The position numbers were made by a program, and so were the translations under genes. This document shows, piece after piece, positions 7,608-16,914 of a stretch of DNA of 64,000 nucleotides. The DNA lies in assembly GCA_913055685.1 (NCBI GenBank), contig CAJXKC010000001.1:372001-436000 (forward strand), read 5' to 3'. Position 1 is the stretch's first letter, and every line of letters begins with the position of its first letter. Under the pieces are notes generated by a model that did no database searches, had not been told where the DNA came from, and saw only the letters and a program-made list of their open reading frames with translations. This DNA comes from an uncultured Flavobacteriales bacterium (GTDB lineage: Bacteria; Bacteroidota; Bacteroidia; Flavobacteriales; Schleiferiaceae).

Positions 7608-7610
7608 TTT

Positions 7611-8732
7611 CTAGGTATAAAATAAATCTGCGGCGATGCCATCACTAAAAAAACGCCATTCCGATGGAATACGATAACCCTCGGAAAACTGCACCAATTT
7701 ACCTGTAGCCAACAATTTCCTTGATTCTTTAAGCCAATGCCTTTGAAACACGGGGCTAAAGGAATTTATTTCCCGCTCACTAATGCCTTCGAGAAGCCTT
7801 AAACGGGTCATTAGCATTTCATTAAAGCGGTCCTTTTCTTCCAGAATTTCCTTCTCAAGCGCCAAGCCGTCCTGCTCCAATGCTTTTAAATAAAGGGCAT
7901 TATTAGCTACATTCCAGCTTCGCTCCTTGCCATTGTAAGAATGTGCGGATGGGCCCAGGCCCAAATAGGCCGTGCCTTCCCAATAACTACCATTGTGTAC
8001 TGCTCGCTTACCCGGTCTCGCAAAATTGGAAAGCTCATAATGTTCATAGCCTTCCTTTTTTGCAAAGTCCTGCAAAAGCTCAAAATGCTTTGCGGCATTC
8101 TCATCTTTTAACTCAACCGCTCCTTTGGCTTGGAGATAGGCCAGTTTAGTTTTAGACTCCACGGTTAAAGCATAAGCCGAAAAATGGGGTATATCGAAGG
8201 TCTTTAAATGCTCCATTTGCCACAGCCAATCCTCTGGGCTTTGGTTTGGTAAACCATAAATGAGATCGATACTATAATTATCAAATCCATACTTGGCTAA
8301 AGATTCTAAACAACCTATTGCCTCCTTAGCCGAATGCGCACGATTCATAAAGCTTAAGTCGGCCTCTTTAAAACTCTGAATTCCTATTGAAAGTCGATTT
8401 ACAGGGCTTCGCGAAAGCTCAGTCAGATAAGCCTCATTAAGATCATCAGGATTCGCCTCGAGGGTGATTTCGGCACTAGCATCAATACCGTATAAATTAT
8501 CCAATGCTTCGATAATTTTCTCGATATCTGCTATTGGCACCACACTAGGTGTTCCTCCCCCAAAGTATATAGATTTCAATGCTTGCTGTGGCAGAAAGTC
8601 TTTGCGCAATTGGGCTTCTTTGATAATAGCCATTGTCATTGCACCTCGGTCTTTCTCTAGGGTACTAAAATGAAAATCGCAGTAAATGCAGGCCTGTTTG
8701 CAAAAGGGAATATGAATATAGGCTCCAGCCAA
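7611..8732 (-). CDS. hemW: haem chaperone HemW (radical SAM, coproporphyrinogen oxidase-like)
   Basis: HemW-type proteins carry a radical SAM cluster, bind haem and deliver it to respiratory enzymes; they are not coproporphyrinogen oxidases. The motif IHIPFCKQACIYCDFHF gives CxxxCxxC at residues 11-18, and the residue after is Asp-Phe rather than the Gly-Cys of HemN, which separates the two. GGGTPSV and the HemW C-terminal domain follow. I place the start at TTG 8732 (MAGAYIHIPF), the usual family start, two bases after the kinase stop; ATG codons at 8777 and 8798 would add residues translated out of frame from the kinase gene. Together with hemN and hemJ this makes three haem genes within 5 kb of the cbb3 operon. 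Confidence 0.87.
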   Translation of the reverse strand: MAGAYIHIPFCKQACIYCDFHFSTLEKDRGAMTMAIIKEAQLRKDFLPQQALKSIYFGGGTPSVVPIADIEKIIEALDNLYGIDASAEITLEANPDDLNEAYLTELSRSPVNRLSIGIQSFKEADLSFMNRAHSAKEAIGCLESLAKYGFDNYSIDLIYGLPNQSPEDWLWQMEHLKTFDIPHFSAYALTVESKTKLAYLQAKGAVELKDENAAKHFELLQDFAKKEGYEHYELSNFARPGKRAVHNGSYWEGTAYLGLGPSAHSYNGKERSWNVANNALYLKALEQDGLALEKEILEEKDRFNEMLMTRLRLLEGISEREINSFSPVFQRHWLKESRKLLATGKLVQFSEGYRIPSEWRFFSDGIAADLFYT

Positions 8733-8733
8733 A

Positions 8734-9888
8734 CTATGGAAGCTTTGGTAAAAGAATTCTGAAAGTGGTTCCTTCATTGAGGCTAGAACTGGCCACAAAG
8801 ATTTTACCTTGATGGTATTGTTCGATAATGCGTTTGGCCAAGCTTAAGCCTAAACCCCAGCCGCGCTTTTTAGTGGAAAAGCCCGGTCTAAAAACGGTTT
8901 TTAGCTTGGCCGCACTAATCCCTTTACCACTGTCTTGCACATCTATCTGCAACCATTTGGCATCTTTAACCTCCATGCTTACCCTTATTGTTCCTGGACC
9001 CTCGATGGCGTCAATCGCATTGCGAATCAAATTTTCAATCACCCATTCAAATAATGGCTTGTTGAGAAAGGTATACAATGGTTCTCGGGGTAAATCGCAG
9101 TTTACCTCAATTTTCTTGGGGCTGCGGTTACGGAGGTAGTCGACTGCCATTTTAGTGGCAAAAACTAAATCGGTTTCCTTTAAGGCAGGCTGAGAGCCAA
9201 TCTTAGAAAAACGATTGGTAATGGTCTCCAGTCTTTTTATGTCCTTCTCCATTTCCATCGGAATAGAAGGATCTATCTCTTGCATTTTTAAGAGCTCCAG
9301 CCAGCCCATCAAGGACGATAATGGGGTGCCAATTTGGTGGGCTGTTTCCTTGGCTAAGCCATTCCATACCTGGTTTTGCTCGGCTTTTCTGGCGCCACTA
9401 AAGGCAAAGTAGGCAATTAAAATAAAGAGGCTTATTACCACTAAGAGCACAATCGGATAAATCCTTAGCTTGGTTAGAATGGTACTATCCTCATAGTATA
9501 CTATATAAGGCTGATTTTGCTGAAAGTCGGCTTCGATAAAACTTCCCCCATCCTTCATCTCTTCCAAACGATTGCGCAAAAACTGATCTTGCTTGGTCTT
9601 GGGGAGTTCAATGTTTCGGGTAACAATTATGCTATCCCTATCATTGGTTATAATTACCGGAATGGTGGTGTTATTTCGAAGAATTTCGGTAACGAGCGTC
9701 AGGTCGGTATTTTCTGTTGCCTGCTGCACCTTAGCCATGGCATTGGCCCAAAGGTTAACCTTTTTAAGCTCTTCATTACGAAGGTCTTTCAAAAAACTCT
9801 CGGTATACAAGAGGGTAATTACCCCAATGAGTATCGCAAAGAGGAATAAGAAAAACTTCCAAAGGTTTTTGCGGCTGTAAAAATCCAT
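8734..9888 (-). CDS. membrane-bound sensor histidine kinase
   Basis: A 384-residue kinase with a membrane helix at about residues 11-30, a 110-residue periplasmic sensor region, a second helix at about 141-164, and a kinase core. The phosphoacceptor box is AKETAHQIGTPLSSL with His184, a form common in Bacteroidota kinases. The ATP-binding domain shows the N box LIRNAIDAIE, the G1 box DSGKGIS and the G2 box GWGLGLSLAKRIIEQ. No response regulator gene is adjacent, so the partner is not known; a lone receiver-domain protein lies at 62.0 kb. The signal is not predictable from the sensor region. Confidence 0.92.
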   Translation of the reverse strand: MDFYSRKNLWKFFLFLFAILIGVITLLYTESFLKDLRNEELKKVNLWANAMAKVQQATENTDLTLVTEILRNNTTIPVIITNDRDSIIVTRNIELPKTKQDQFLRNRLEEMKDGGSFIEADFQQNQPYIVYYEDSTILTKLRIYPIVLLVVISLFILIAYFAFSGARKAEQNQVWNGLAKETAHQIGTPLSSLMGWLELLKMQEIDPSIPMEMEKDIKRLETITNRFSKIGSQPALKETDLVFATKMAVDYLRNRSPKKIEVNCDLPREPLYTFLNKPLFEWVIENLIRNAIDAIEGPGTIRVSMEVKDAKWLQIDVQDSGKGISAAKLKTVFRPGFSTKKRGWGLGLSLAKRIIEQYHQGKIFVASSSLNEGTTFRILLPKLP

Positions 9889-9898
9889 AGGCTAAAAA

Positions 9899-9906
9899 CA
9901 AATGTA
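9899..9906 (-). promoter_or_regulatory. predicted -7 box of the histidine kinase gene
   Basis: On the minus strand TACATTTG matches TAnnTTTG exactly and ends 10 bases before the ATG at 9888. The 5' leader would be only a few bases. A matching -33 element is not clear. Confidence 0.45.
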
Positions 9907-9938
9907 GCCTTTATTTATTGCCTTAAGCCGGTTATTTG

Positions 9939-10913
9939 CTAGTCCTCCAAGAGGTCATTTAATTCGCTTAGGTCGGGCTCAATAATTATCTCGGTTCTTC
10001 GGTTCTTGGCCTTTCCTTCCGGACTATCATTATCGGCGATGGGCATGTACTCACTTCTACCGGCAGCGGTAATATTGGCTTTATTGACCCCCTCGTTTGC
10101 AACAATAATTTTAACGATACTAGTAGCGCGCATTACCGATAAATCCCAATTGTCTTTCACTGCGGTCCGTCCATTAAAGGCATCGGCGTCGGTATGACCC
10201 TCAACTGTTACTTGGAGGTCTGGGTTTTCGGCCAAGACTATCGCTAATTCATCCAGCGCTTTCTTTCCTTCGGATTGTACCTCCCAGCTGGCGGAAGGGA
10301 ACAACAATTTGTTTGACAAAGACACGTATACCTTACCATTACGATCCTCCACGGTTAGTCCTTTGCCATCAAAATTTAACAAGGCATCTTTAAGGCGTTG
10401 ACGTACCATTTTAACCGTGCTGTCTTTGCGAGCGATTGCCGATTCCAATTCACTAATACGGGCTTCACGCGACTGCATTGCCGCGCTTAGCTTTTCTAGA
10501 CGCTCATTTTCGATGCGCAAAGAATCTTCCTTGCGGTTTAACTCCTCTTGCAGCTTATTCAGTTTCTCAACCAATTTTTGGTTTTCCTTCTGATTGCTCG
10601 CTAGAAGGTTGTTATTGTTCTCTAATAAATATTCGTAAGAACGGTTTAGGTCTTGGTATCGGCTTTGTAAAGAAGATAAGGCTGCTGCAGACTCGGCCGA
10701 CTTTTCCCTCAAAGTACCTAGCTCCTGTTCTAGATTGGCCAGTTTCCCTTCGGCCAACTTTAAAGCCGATTGGGCCTCATCTCTTTCTTTTCTCAAATCT
10801 ACGTTCTCTGCTTCGAGATCCGCAAACTTAGATTGTAACTCTTTGTAAACCTTAGAGCTCACACAAGAGCTAAGGCTGAAAACTACAATGGAAAACAGGG
10901 CAAGTTTCTTCAT
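9939..10913 (-). CDS. OmpA family lipoprotein with coiled-coil stalk
   Basis: A 324-residue outer-membrane lipoprotein. MKKLALFSIVVFSLSSC gives a lipoprotein signal with the lipid cysteine at about residue 17. A long coiled coil follows (about residues 25-185, rich in Leu, Glu, Lys), then a C-terminal OmpA domain that binds peptidoglycan, with TVEGHTDADAF, LSVMRATSIV and NRRTEIII. The family anchors the outer membrane to the cell wall. The frame is open further upstream, but ATG 10913 gives the signal peptide and lies 17 bases behind an exact -7 box. The gene stands alone between kinase and Ig-like lipoprotein genes. Confidence 0.92.
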   Translation of the reverse strand: MKKLALFSIVVFSLSSCVSSKVYKELQSKFADLEAENVDLRKERDEAQSALKLAEGKLANLEQELGTLREKSAESAAALSSLQSRYQDLNRSYEYLLENNNNLLASNQKENQKLVEKLNKLQEELNRKEDSLRIENERLEKLSAAMQSREARISELESAIARKDSTVKMVRQRLKDALLNFDGKGLTVEDRNGKVYVSLSNKLLFPSASWEVQSEGKKALDELAIVLAENPDLQVTVEGHTDADAFNGRTAVKDNWDLSVMRATSIVKIIVANEGVNKANITAAGRSEYMPIADNDSPEGKAKNRRTEIIIEPDLSELNDLLED

Positions 10914-10930
10914 AATAGGTATTTGTAGGT

Positions 10931-10938
10931 CAAAAATA
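10931..10938 (-). promoter_or_regulatory. predicted -7 box of the OmpA-like lipoprotein gene
   Basis: The minus strand reads TATTTTTG, an exact TAnnTTTG box, 17 bases before the ATG at 10913. TTTG lies 22 bases further upstream, a slightly long spacing. Confidence 0.5.
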
Positions 10939-11007
10939 CGCGGCTCTGCTTCGCTTAAAGCAAAAGCCAGCAATACTTAACAACGATGAATTGTTGATTT
11001 CTAATGC

Positions 11008-12636
11008 CTATTTAGGCAGATAAGTCCACTCAATAGTGAGCTCCCAATTAGCTCTAATCTCTAGCCCTTCTTGGTAGGGAATACGCCGTTCGGGCACCCG
11101 GTTTTCTTGGAAGTTACCCGGACTAAACTTACCGTTGCCATCGCGGTCCTGGATCAGGAAAACCTTAAACTTGCGCGGTATCTCGTTCTTGAGTGAAACC
11201 AAGGTGCTGTCTGAAAATGATTTCAGCAAATAGACTTGACCCTTTTCTTCCTGAATTTCTAAGACGTAAGCCGAGCTAGAATCGGCCACTTTCACCTTAA
11301 AATCGATACTTCCCAACTCCTCGCCAGCAAAGAGTTTATAGTTGAAACTTTGAGCCGATGTGGAAATCAAAGATCCCGCCTCCATAGCACCTGCTTTTAA
11401 TTCCAATTTGATATCCGATTTATGAGGAGGATAATAATACCACTGGAAAGGATCACTTGAATCGGCCACTGGTAATTGCCTTAAACTATCGTTTCCCACG
11501 ACCAAAAGCAAAGAGTCTTGCACCCATTTAGTAATAGGACGGTTAGAACGCAATTTTATAGTGTCGTTCCTGCGCAAATCCTTTTTTGAGCTTTTCAGCT
11601 TTAAGCTGATGGGCGACATTTGCCTTAAGCGAACCGTAATTATAGAATCCACGAAAAGACTGTCGTAATTGAGTTTAAACAAAAGGCTATCTGCGGCAAA
11701 GTCGAAGTAATAATTAAGCGTATCCTTCTGCTTACTATAGTAAAAGAACCCTGAATCTATCGGAGCATTAAGCACCTCTACCTTAAAGGAGTCTGCAGGT
11801 AGGTTCCAAGCCAATTGCACATGTCCCGGTGCCTCTTGTCGGGCATTGTAAAAGCGTAAACTTTGCTCAGGTTCATAAGTGAAGAGCCTTAGGTCGAAAA
11901 CGGTATCGGGACTAATTAAAATCGTATCAGGCCAAAAAGCCATTTCGTCTTTGGGATTGTTACGCTTAAAGTCACCATCCTTATCCTCGAAGGCCGCCAA
12001 AAGGTATTTCCCACCCTTGATATTGGTCATCTCAAAGCCCCCTTCCTCATCGCTAAAGGCATAATAATCGGGACGCTCCTTTAATAAGAAGGAATCCCTT
12101 CCACTTTTACGGTCGGCCGAATAAAGGGCTACCAAGAACTCTTTCTCTGCTTCCCCGGAATAGGCATTGTTTAAGTGTCCGCGCAGCACCAGCGAGTCGA
12201 TATAACTACCGGTAGAAAAGACATATTTAAAGTTCTTATTGACATTACCCTCGGTTAGGTCGGCCAAAGAAGAACCGAAAGAAATGATATAGGTGGTATT
12301 GTCTTTTAAACTATCTGGGAGGCTTATACTAACTTTTTTTCCTCGCCCCTTAACCTCCAGATCTTCTTTTAGAAGTGGACTAATATTAATTTGATCGAAA
12401 GGGTTTTTCAGTTCCACGTATTCTTCAAAGCGTAATTCGATTTCCTTCGCTTTAAAAAAGATACTCTGATTGGGAGGAAAGGCGGTGTCGAGCTTGGGTG
12501 CTAGAGTGTCCTTTGGTCCACCATTCGGACTCGATTTGCTGGCGCAAGAGCTAATAAACACTTCAAAAAGAGCAATGAGCATAAAGCTGATTGCAAAAAA
12601 GTGCATCAATGACCTAAGTTGAGTATTTCCTTTCAT
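11008..12636 (-). CDS. lipoprotein with N-terminal Ig-like (bacterial Ig 5 type) domain
   Basis: A 542-residue predicted lipoprotein. The signal segment ends in FEVFISSCASKSSPNGGPKD; the SPNGGPKD start after the lipid cysteine is typical of a Bacteroidota family with one Ig-like domain (about residues 45-145, ending YVFSTG). The region after it, about 400 residues, is all-beta in character with acidic patches, including GKYLLAAFEDKDGDFKRN and a later VFLIQDRDGNGKFSPGNF, both looking like prealbumin-like or carboxypeptidase-regulatory folds with calcium-type Asp loops. Enzymatic residues are not seen. The function in the family is not known; an outer-membrane or surface structural role is likely. 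Confidence 0.8.
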   Translation of the reverse strand: MKGNTQLRSLMHFFAISFMLIALFEVFISSCASKSSPNGGPKDTLAPKLDTAFPPNQSIFFKAKEIELRFEEYVELKNPFDQINISPLLKEDLEVKGRGKKVSISLPDSLKDNTTYIISFGSSLADLTEGNVNKNFKYVFSTGSYIDSLVLRGHLNNAYSGEAEKEFLVALYSADRKSGRDSFLLKERPDYYAFSDEEGGFEMTNIKGGKYLLAAFEDKDGDFKRNNPKDEMAFWPDTILISPDTVFDLRLFTYEPEQSLRFYNARQEAPGHVQLAWNLPADSFKVEVLNAPIDSGFFYYSKQKDTLNYYFDFAADSLLFKLNYDSLFVDSIITVRLRQMSPISLKLKSSKKDLRRNDTIKLRSNRPITKWVQDSLLLVVGNDSLRQLPVADSSDPFQWYYYPPHKSDIKLELKAGAMEAGSLISTSAQSFNYKLFAGEELGSIDFKVKVADSSSAYVLEIQEEKGQVYLLKSFSDSTLVSLKNEIPRKFKVFLIQDRDGNGKFSPGNFQENRVPERRIPYQEGLEIRANWELTIEWTYLPK

Positions 12637-12692
12637 CTAATATTAGAGGAGCTGCTGCTATTGCCCCGCAAAGATGGCAAATAATGGATGAT

Positions 12693-13385
12693 CTAAGCAT
12701 GGGCCAAACAAAATACCGAAATCCTAAGCTCCGGTTCCTTTAAGAGAACTTGTGCGCAGGCTTCTAGTGTAGCTCCGGTGGTAATAACGTCGTCTACCAA
12801 TAGAATATGACAGCTCTGAAGGCTAATTTTTGACTGAAGGCGAAAATTTTGAGAAACATTTTGCCAGCGCTCAAAACGATGTTCTTTGGTCTGAGATTTT
12901 TGAAAGAGACTGCGTTCCAGAAGGTCACTACGCACTGGAATACCCAAAGCAGCAGACATTCCCTTGGCAATGCAAGCCGCTTGATTGTAACCCCTTTGCC
13001 TTAATCGGCGGGGGTGTAAAGGCACTGCTACTATAAAATCTAAGGTCTTGAAAAAACCAGAGTCTACCCATTCTTCGGCCGCCCTCCTACCTAAATAAAA
13101 GGCCAAGTCAGGACGATTCTTGTACTTAAACTGATGCATTAAACTTTGCACCCGGCCTTCCTTGTTAAAGTGCAACCAAGCGCCTGCCTTTTCCAGAGCA
13201 GCTCTACCCAAAAATTTTCGCATTACCGGGTTTTCGGAATGCTCTTGAAAATAAGTGCGGGGCAAGTCTAAATCACAGGCAATGCAGATACAGCACTCCC
13301 CTTCTACCAATGTCGTTCCACAAGCACAACAGAATTCGGGGAATATAAAATCCCATAGACTTTTAAAATAGCGTTCAATAATCAC
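12693..13385 (-). CDS. comF: ComF family protein (phosphoribosyltransferase fold)
   Basis: A 230-residue protein with an N-terminal zinc ribbon made of FCCACG and CICIACD, and a C-terminal phosphoribosyltransferase domain with the PRPP loop ILLVDDVITTGATLEAC at about residues 194-210. ComF acts in DNA uptake during natural transformation in some bacteria; in most Bacteroidota the role is not tested. dprA, another uptake-related gene, lies at 62.5 kb in this window. The start is GTG 13385, since no ATG precedes the zinc ribbon. Confidence 0.88.
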   Translation of the reverse strand: MIIERYFKSLWDFIFPEFCCACGTTLVEGECCICIACDLDLPRTYFQEHSENPVMRKFLGRAALEKAGAWLHFNKEGRVQSLMHQFKYKNRPDLAFYLGRRAAEEWVDSGFFKTLDFIVAVPLHPRRLRQRGYNQAACIAKGMSAALGIPVRSDLLERSLFQKSQTKEHRFERWQNVSQNFRLQSKISLQSCHILLVDDVITTGATLEACAQVLLKEPELRISVFCLAHA

Positions 13386-13419
13386 CGGCAGAAGTTGCCG
13401 AATTCTATTTATTCTAGGC

Positions 13420-13439
13420 TTTTCTAAACGTTTAGAAAA
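13420..13439. repeat. 20-bp perfect palindrome over the stop codon of the large outer-membrane protein gene
   Basis: TTTTCTAAACGTTTAGAAAA reads the same on both strands. It covers the TAA stop (13432-13434) of the upstream gene and lies 35 bases before the comF start. As RNA it would form only a weak A-U hairpin without a U tract, so a terminator is unlikely. A dimeric protein binding site is an alternative. Confidence 0.5.
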
Positions 13440-16400
13440 AGGCCTTTACCTGCACATTTCCGGTGTGAATTGCCGACAATGATTCACTAAATCTTCCGCT
13501 ATAGCTAAGGCTGATAACGATATTCTTTAAGAGCGTTCTTTGAATGCTTAATTGGGCACCTAAATTTCGACCCGGTCTAAAGGCTTGCAGCATTTCGAAG
13601 GCGGCCGGACTATTTACTTCACCGCTAAAATCATTGTAAATCAAATCCACTTCCGAGCGCAAAGCGATATTCTGCGCGACATTGTAATTGAGTTCCAATC
13701 CAGCTACTTGTCCGGCTAGTTGATTGGCCACATCGCCAAAACTTTCTTCCTGTCTTAGCAAATAAGACAAACTTAAGGTCAGCTTATCGCTACTTTGATA
13801 GCTAAGCGCCCATTCATGCTGAATCGCCTCTAAATCGTAATTACGTTGCAAGAAATTACCGGAGCGATTGCCCTTGTTTTGATAACGACCGCCATACCGC
13901 AAGACCCAAGACTCCCAAAAGCCGTAACGGAGGTTTAAGCGATGCTCTTCCAGCTGTCTTTCTTCAATTCCGAAGCTTAACAAATTGCGGTTTTCATTGC
14001 GACTGTAGGTATAATCACCCCCAAAAACCAGACTACTGCGATTGAAAAATAGACTTTGTCGGAAGGAATTATTCTGGGCCACCAATAGACTATCGTTAGC
14101 CAATTCCTGAAAGGGGTTAAGTTGATTGAAGCCGCCTTGAAGCAAACTGCGCCTTTCCTGCTGAAAGGCAGTAATTAAAGAAAAACGTCGTAAGAACTTC
14201 TTCCAATTTAAGTCGGTGCTCTGCCAAGAACGGGGAGCTTGAATATTTAGATTCTGACCAAACTTGAGTGCAGAAGTGCGCACGAACTCGAGGTTAGGAC
14301 TAAAGACTCGAATAAATGTCGCTAAATCGGGAGTAGGTGCTAATTCAAATTCGTCTAGCTCGCGAATCCCATTACCATTGTAATCGACGTGGGTATGGGT
14401 ACCAGTACCCGCCGGAACTTCAATAAATGTAAAGCTGCGCCTCGGCTCGGTTCCCGAACCACTTTCATAAAAAGTCTGGCTAAGGATTGCGCGGTCAAGA
14501 AAAGGCTGACTATAATTAAGGCGACTGGTTAAAGTGCGTTGCAAAGCCAAGTCTTCGGGTGCATTAATCTTAAGACTTCGATAATATACTTTGTAATTGA
14601 GACGCCCCCTGTATTGATTTAACCAGGCTCCGCGAATAAAGCTGGTATAGGCATAGGCGAATCGCTCAAGGGCACTGGTTCGCACCGAATCGTCGTAGCG
14701 CTGTAAGAAGCCAAATTCGGTAAAGGTCTTATTGGTATCTCCGAAACCTTGAAAAACCTGATACTCGAAAAAAGAATAACTCGCCGCCGAAAGACTATCC
14801 GCCGCCAGGCGCTTTTGATTCCATTCCCCAACGCTTGCTAGACCAATCCAAGCCTCTGGCAGCCAATAATATCGCGTACTTACCTGCTCGCGCCAAAAGG
14901 ACTCTTCCAGCCCTAAGCCCTTGGTTTCGGTTAAACTGGCTTTGGCGCTACCTAACCATCGCTGAGCTTGCCAATCTGACTTTAAACTCTGACGCCAACC
15001 TTGCTTTAGCGGACTATTTAAAAACTCTGCTCCATAAGCAACCTGCAGTGAGTCGCGGCGATAACTTAATCCCACTTCACCCGTTTGCAAGGCCCCTTGA
15101 TAACTAAAAGGTAAATTCCAATCCCGGGCAAATTCAACCGGCCGAATTCGCTCCAAAGTGATAAATCCCGGATTATTAAACTCATAAGCGGTCTTAAGTT
15201 CCAATTCGCCTTTAGCAAAATTGCGACGCAGACGGTAATCAAATTTTGCCGCTGCCCCATCGTCATTACTGCGATCGCGATCCGAAAACAAATTGAGCTG
15301 ATTATTACTAAAAGCGCCTTCTACCGCCAAGCTCTGTCTATTTTTAGTCCCCCAAGTCCCTCTACTGCTATAGGCCAGCACCTGCAAGCGATTAGGTGCT
15401 ATTAAGCTCTTTAATGGAGCATATGATCCTTGGGGAACCCCGTTTAGCGGCGCCACCCATTTAAAAACCCGTCCATTGGCATTACTCTGCGCCAATTGAT
15501 AATCGCCTTGATTGGAACCCAAATAACTAAAGCTGGCATTGTAAAGCGCCACATTACTGTCGGTCGAAAACACTAAAACCGAATCAAATCCCAAACTATC
15601 CACCAGACGATATTGCACTAAGGAGGGATCGAAGGCTGCCGACCGAATAGTATTGCTACGGGCAGCATCCAGATTATCGCCCACCGATGCCAAAAGCGCT
15701 TTTTCTTGATCAGAGTAATCAGTGCTTATAGGCTGATCTTTGGAATCTTGTTCGCTGTAATAGCGCACTTCGCTCTGCCAGTTCGCCTTTTCCCAGGCCA
15801 AGGAACCTTGCACCACCGAACGCAAAAAGTTTTGCTCGGTGTATTGAAATTCAACCACAATCCGCTTATCCCTCGTAATAGGCTGCAAGGCTGTAAAGGT
15901 TATTTCACCGGCATTGTAGTCAATAATGTAATCAAATTGCTCACCGCGCTTCTGTAAAACTCCATCGATATAAACCCGCTCCGATCCGGAAATGATAATT
16001 ATAAACTGCTCACCGTTGGCACCACGTAATTTGTAAGGGCCTTGGTTTCCCTCCTGACCCTGAAAACGGTTTCGGGCAAAACGACCTCGAGCTAAACCTC
16101 CTTCGACATTAAGCTCGTATTGGCTTTCGCCTGATGCGAACCCGGTAGAGACCCCCGCTCCCGAAATACGCTTTTCGAGACTTAAGAAATGGGCTCGCGA
16201 AACAATATTGTAATCTCCGGCTCTTAGCTTTCCGAAATCGGGGTTTTCCAATTCAAGGTAAACTCGGTCAAAGTCCCGTAATTGCTGAGTATAGCCTTGT
16301 GCTTGAATGGGCACGGTATTATCACTAATACTGGCCCTAATCACCGTTTGATTTCCCAAATTACCGCTCAGCTGTAAATTCAGCGCCGAGTTTAAAACGG

Positions 16401-16815
16401 CATCCTGATTATTGCCTACGGCCACACTACGGCTAATACTACCTTGGCTATTGAGTTGCTGAAAAGGACTAAAGCCAATTGCTTCGGCTTGGTATAATTC
16501 TTCCTCCTTTAATTGGCTACCCCGCCTACTTTCGGGTAAAATTAAGCTCGGCTCTCGAAGCGAAAATCGCTGGGGGAGTGGCAAGCTTAATTTTTGGTAA
16601 TGCAAAAGCACCGTGTCCGATAAGGGCGGATCAAATACCAAGTAAGGTAGGGCTTCACCCCTAATTAGAAATTTTGGCGATATCGTATCCGCCGAAAGGC
16701 GCGTAAAAAAAAGTCTTTCCCGCCACAAACCACCTTCCGGTAAAAGCAGGGAGTCACCCGGTGCAATTGTTACTTGCTCCCACTGCTGTCCTCGCAGCGA
16801 ATGACTACTTAGCAA
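13432..16815 (-). CDS. very large predicted outer-membrane beta-barrel protein (at least 1127 aa), unrecognised family
   Basis: From TTG 16815 this is a 1127-residue protein. The N-terminal 170 residues are beta-rich, then comes a region with RVYIDGVLQKRGEQFDYI and YNAGEITFTALQPITRDKR, a module seen in SprA-like and other large Bacteroidota surface or secretion proteins. The remaining 750 residues show alternating aromatic/polar strands typical of a large barrel, and the last residue is Phe (VQVKAFF), as in outer-membrane proteins. I do not recognise a named family. Codons upstream of the TTG, in frame back to 16860, encode a clear signal peptide (RQSIWKYGLFYLVLLLSS) but no ATG, GTG or TTG occurs there, so the true start is unclear. 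Confidence 0.75.
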   Translation of the reverse strand: MLSSHSLRGQQWEQVTIAPGDSLLLPEGGLWRERLFFTRLSADTISPKFLIRGEALPYLVFDPPLSDTVLLHYQKLSLPLPQRFSLREPSLILPESRRGSQLKEEELYQAEAIGFSPFQQLNSQGSISRSVAVGNNQDAVLNSALNLQLSGNLGNQTVIRASISDNTVPIQAQGYTQQLRDFDRVYLELENPDFGKLRAGDYNIVSRAHFLSLEKRISGAGVSTGFASGESQYELNVEGGLARGRFARNRFQGQEGNQGPYKLRGANGEQFIIIISGSERVYIDGVLQKRGEQFDYIIDYNAGEITFTALQPITRDKRIVVEFQYTEQNFLRSVVQGSLAWEKANWQSEVRYYSEQDSKDQPISTDYSDQEKALLASVGDNLDAARSNTIRSAAFDPSLVQYRLVDSLGFDSVLVFSTDSNVALYNASFSYLGSNQGDYQLAQSNANGRVFKWVAPLNGVPQGSYAPLKSLIAPNRLQVLAYSSRGTWGTKNRQSLAVEGAFSNNQLNLFSDRDRSNDDGAAAKFDYRLRRNFAKGELELKTAYEFNNPGFITLERIRPVEFARDWNLPFSYQGALQTGEVGLSYRRDSLQVAYGAEFLNSPLKQGWRQSLKSDWQAQRWLGSAKASLTETKGLGLEESFWREQVSTRYYWLPEAWIGLASVGEWNQKRLAADSLSAASYSFFEYQVFQGFGDTNKTFTEFGFLQRYDDSVRTSALERFAYAYTSFIRGAWLNQYRGRLNYKVYYRSLKINAPEDLALQRTLTSRLNYSQPFLDRAILSQTFYESGSGTEPRRSFTFIEVPAGTGTHTHVDYNGNGIRELDEFELAPTPDLATFIRVFSPNLEFVRTSALKFGQNLNIQAPRSWQSTDLNWKKFLRRFSLITAFQQERRSLLQGGFNQLNPFQELANDSLLVAQNNSFRQSLFFNRSSLVFGGDYTYSRNENRNLLSFGIEERQLEEHRLNLRYGFWESWVLRYGGRYQNKGNRSGNFLQRNYDLEAIQHEWALSYQSSDKLTLSLSYLLRQEESFGDVANQLAGQVAGLELNYNVAQNIALRSEVDLIYNDFSGEVNSPAAFEMLQAFRPGRNLGAQLSIQRTLLKNIVISLSYSGRFSESLSAIHTGNVQVKAFF

Positions 16816-16914
16816 TAGAACTAAGTAAAAGAGGCCATATTTCCAGATGCTTTGCCGGATATCCTATTAATTTGCATGCTATAACGGCAAAATTGCACAT
16901 TTAAGCTATAGCTG

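Noticed and set aside
8733-8798. ATG starts for hemW at 8777 or 8798
   Set aside because: They would read the histidine kinase C-terminus out of frame and add unconserved residues; TTG at 8732 gives the family start.
13386-13400. CGGCA-GAAGT-TGCCG hairpin at the comF start
   Set aside because: Five pairs, no T run, no sign of conservation.
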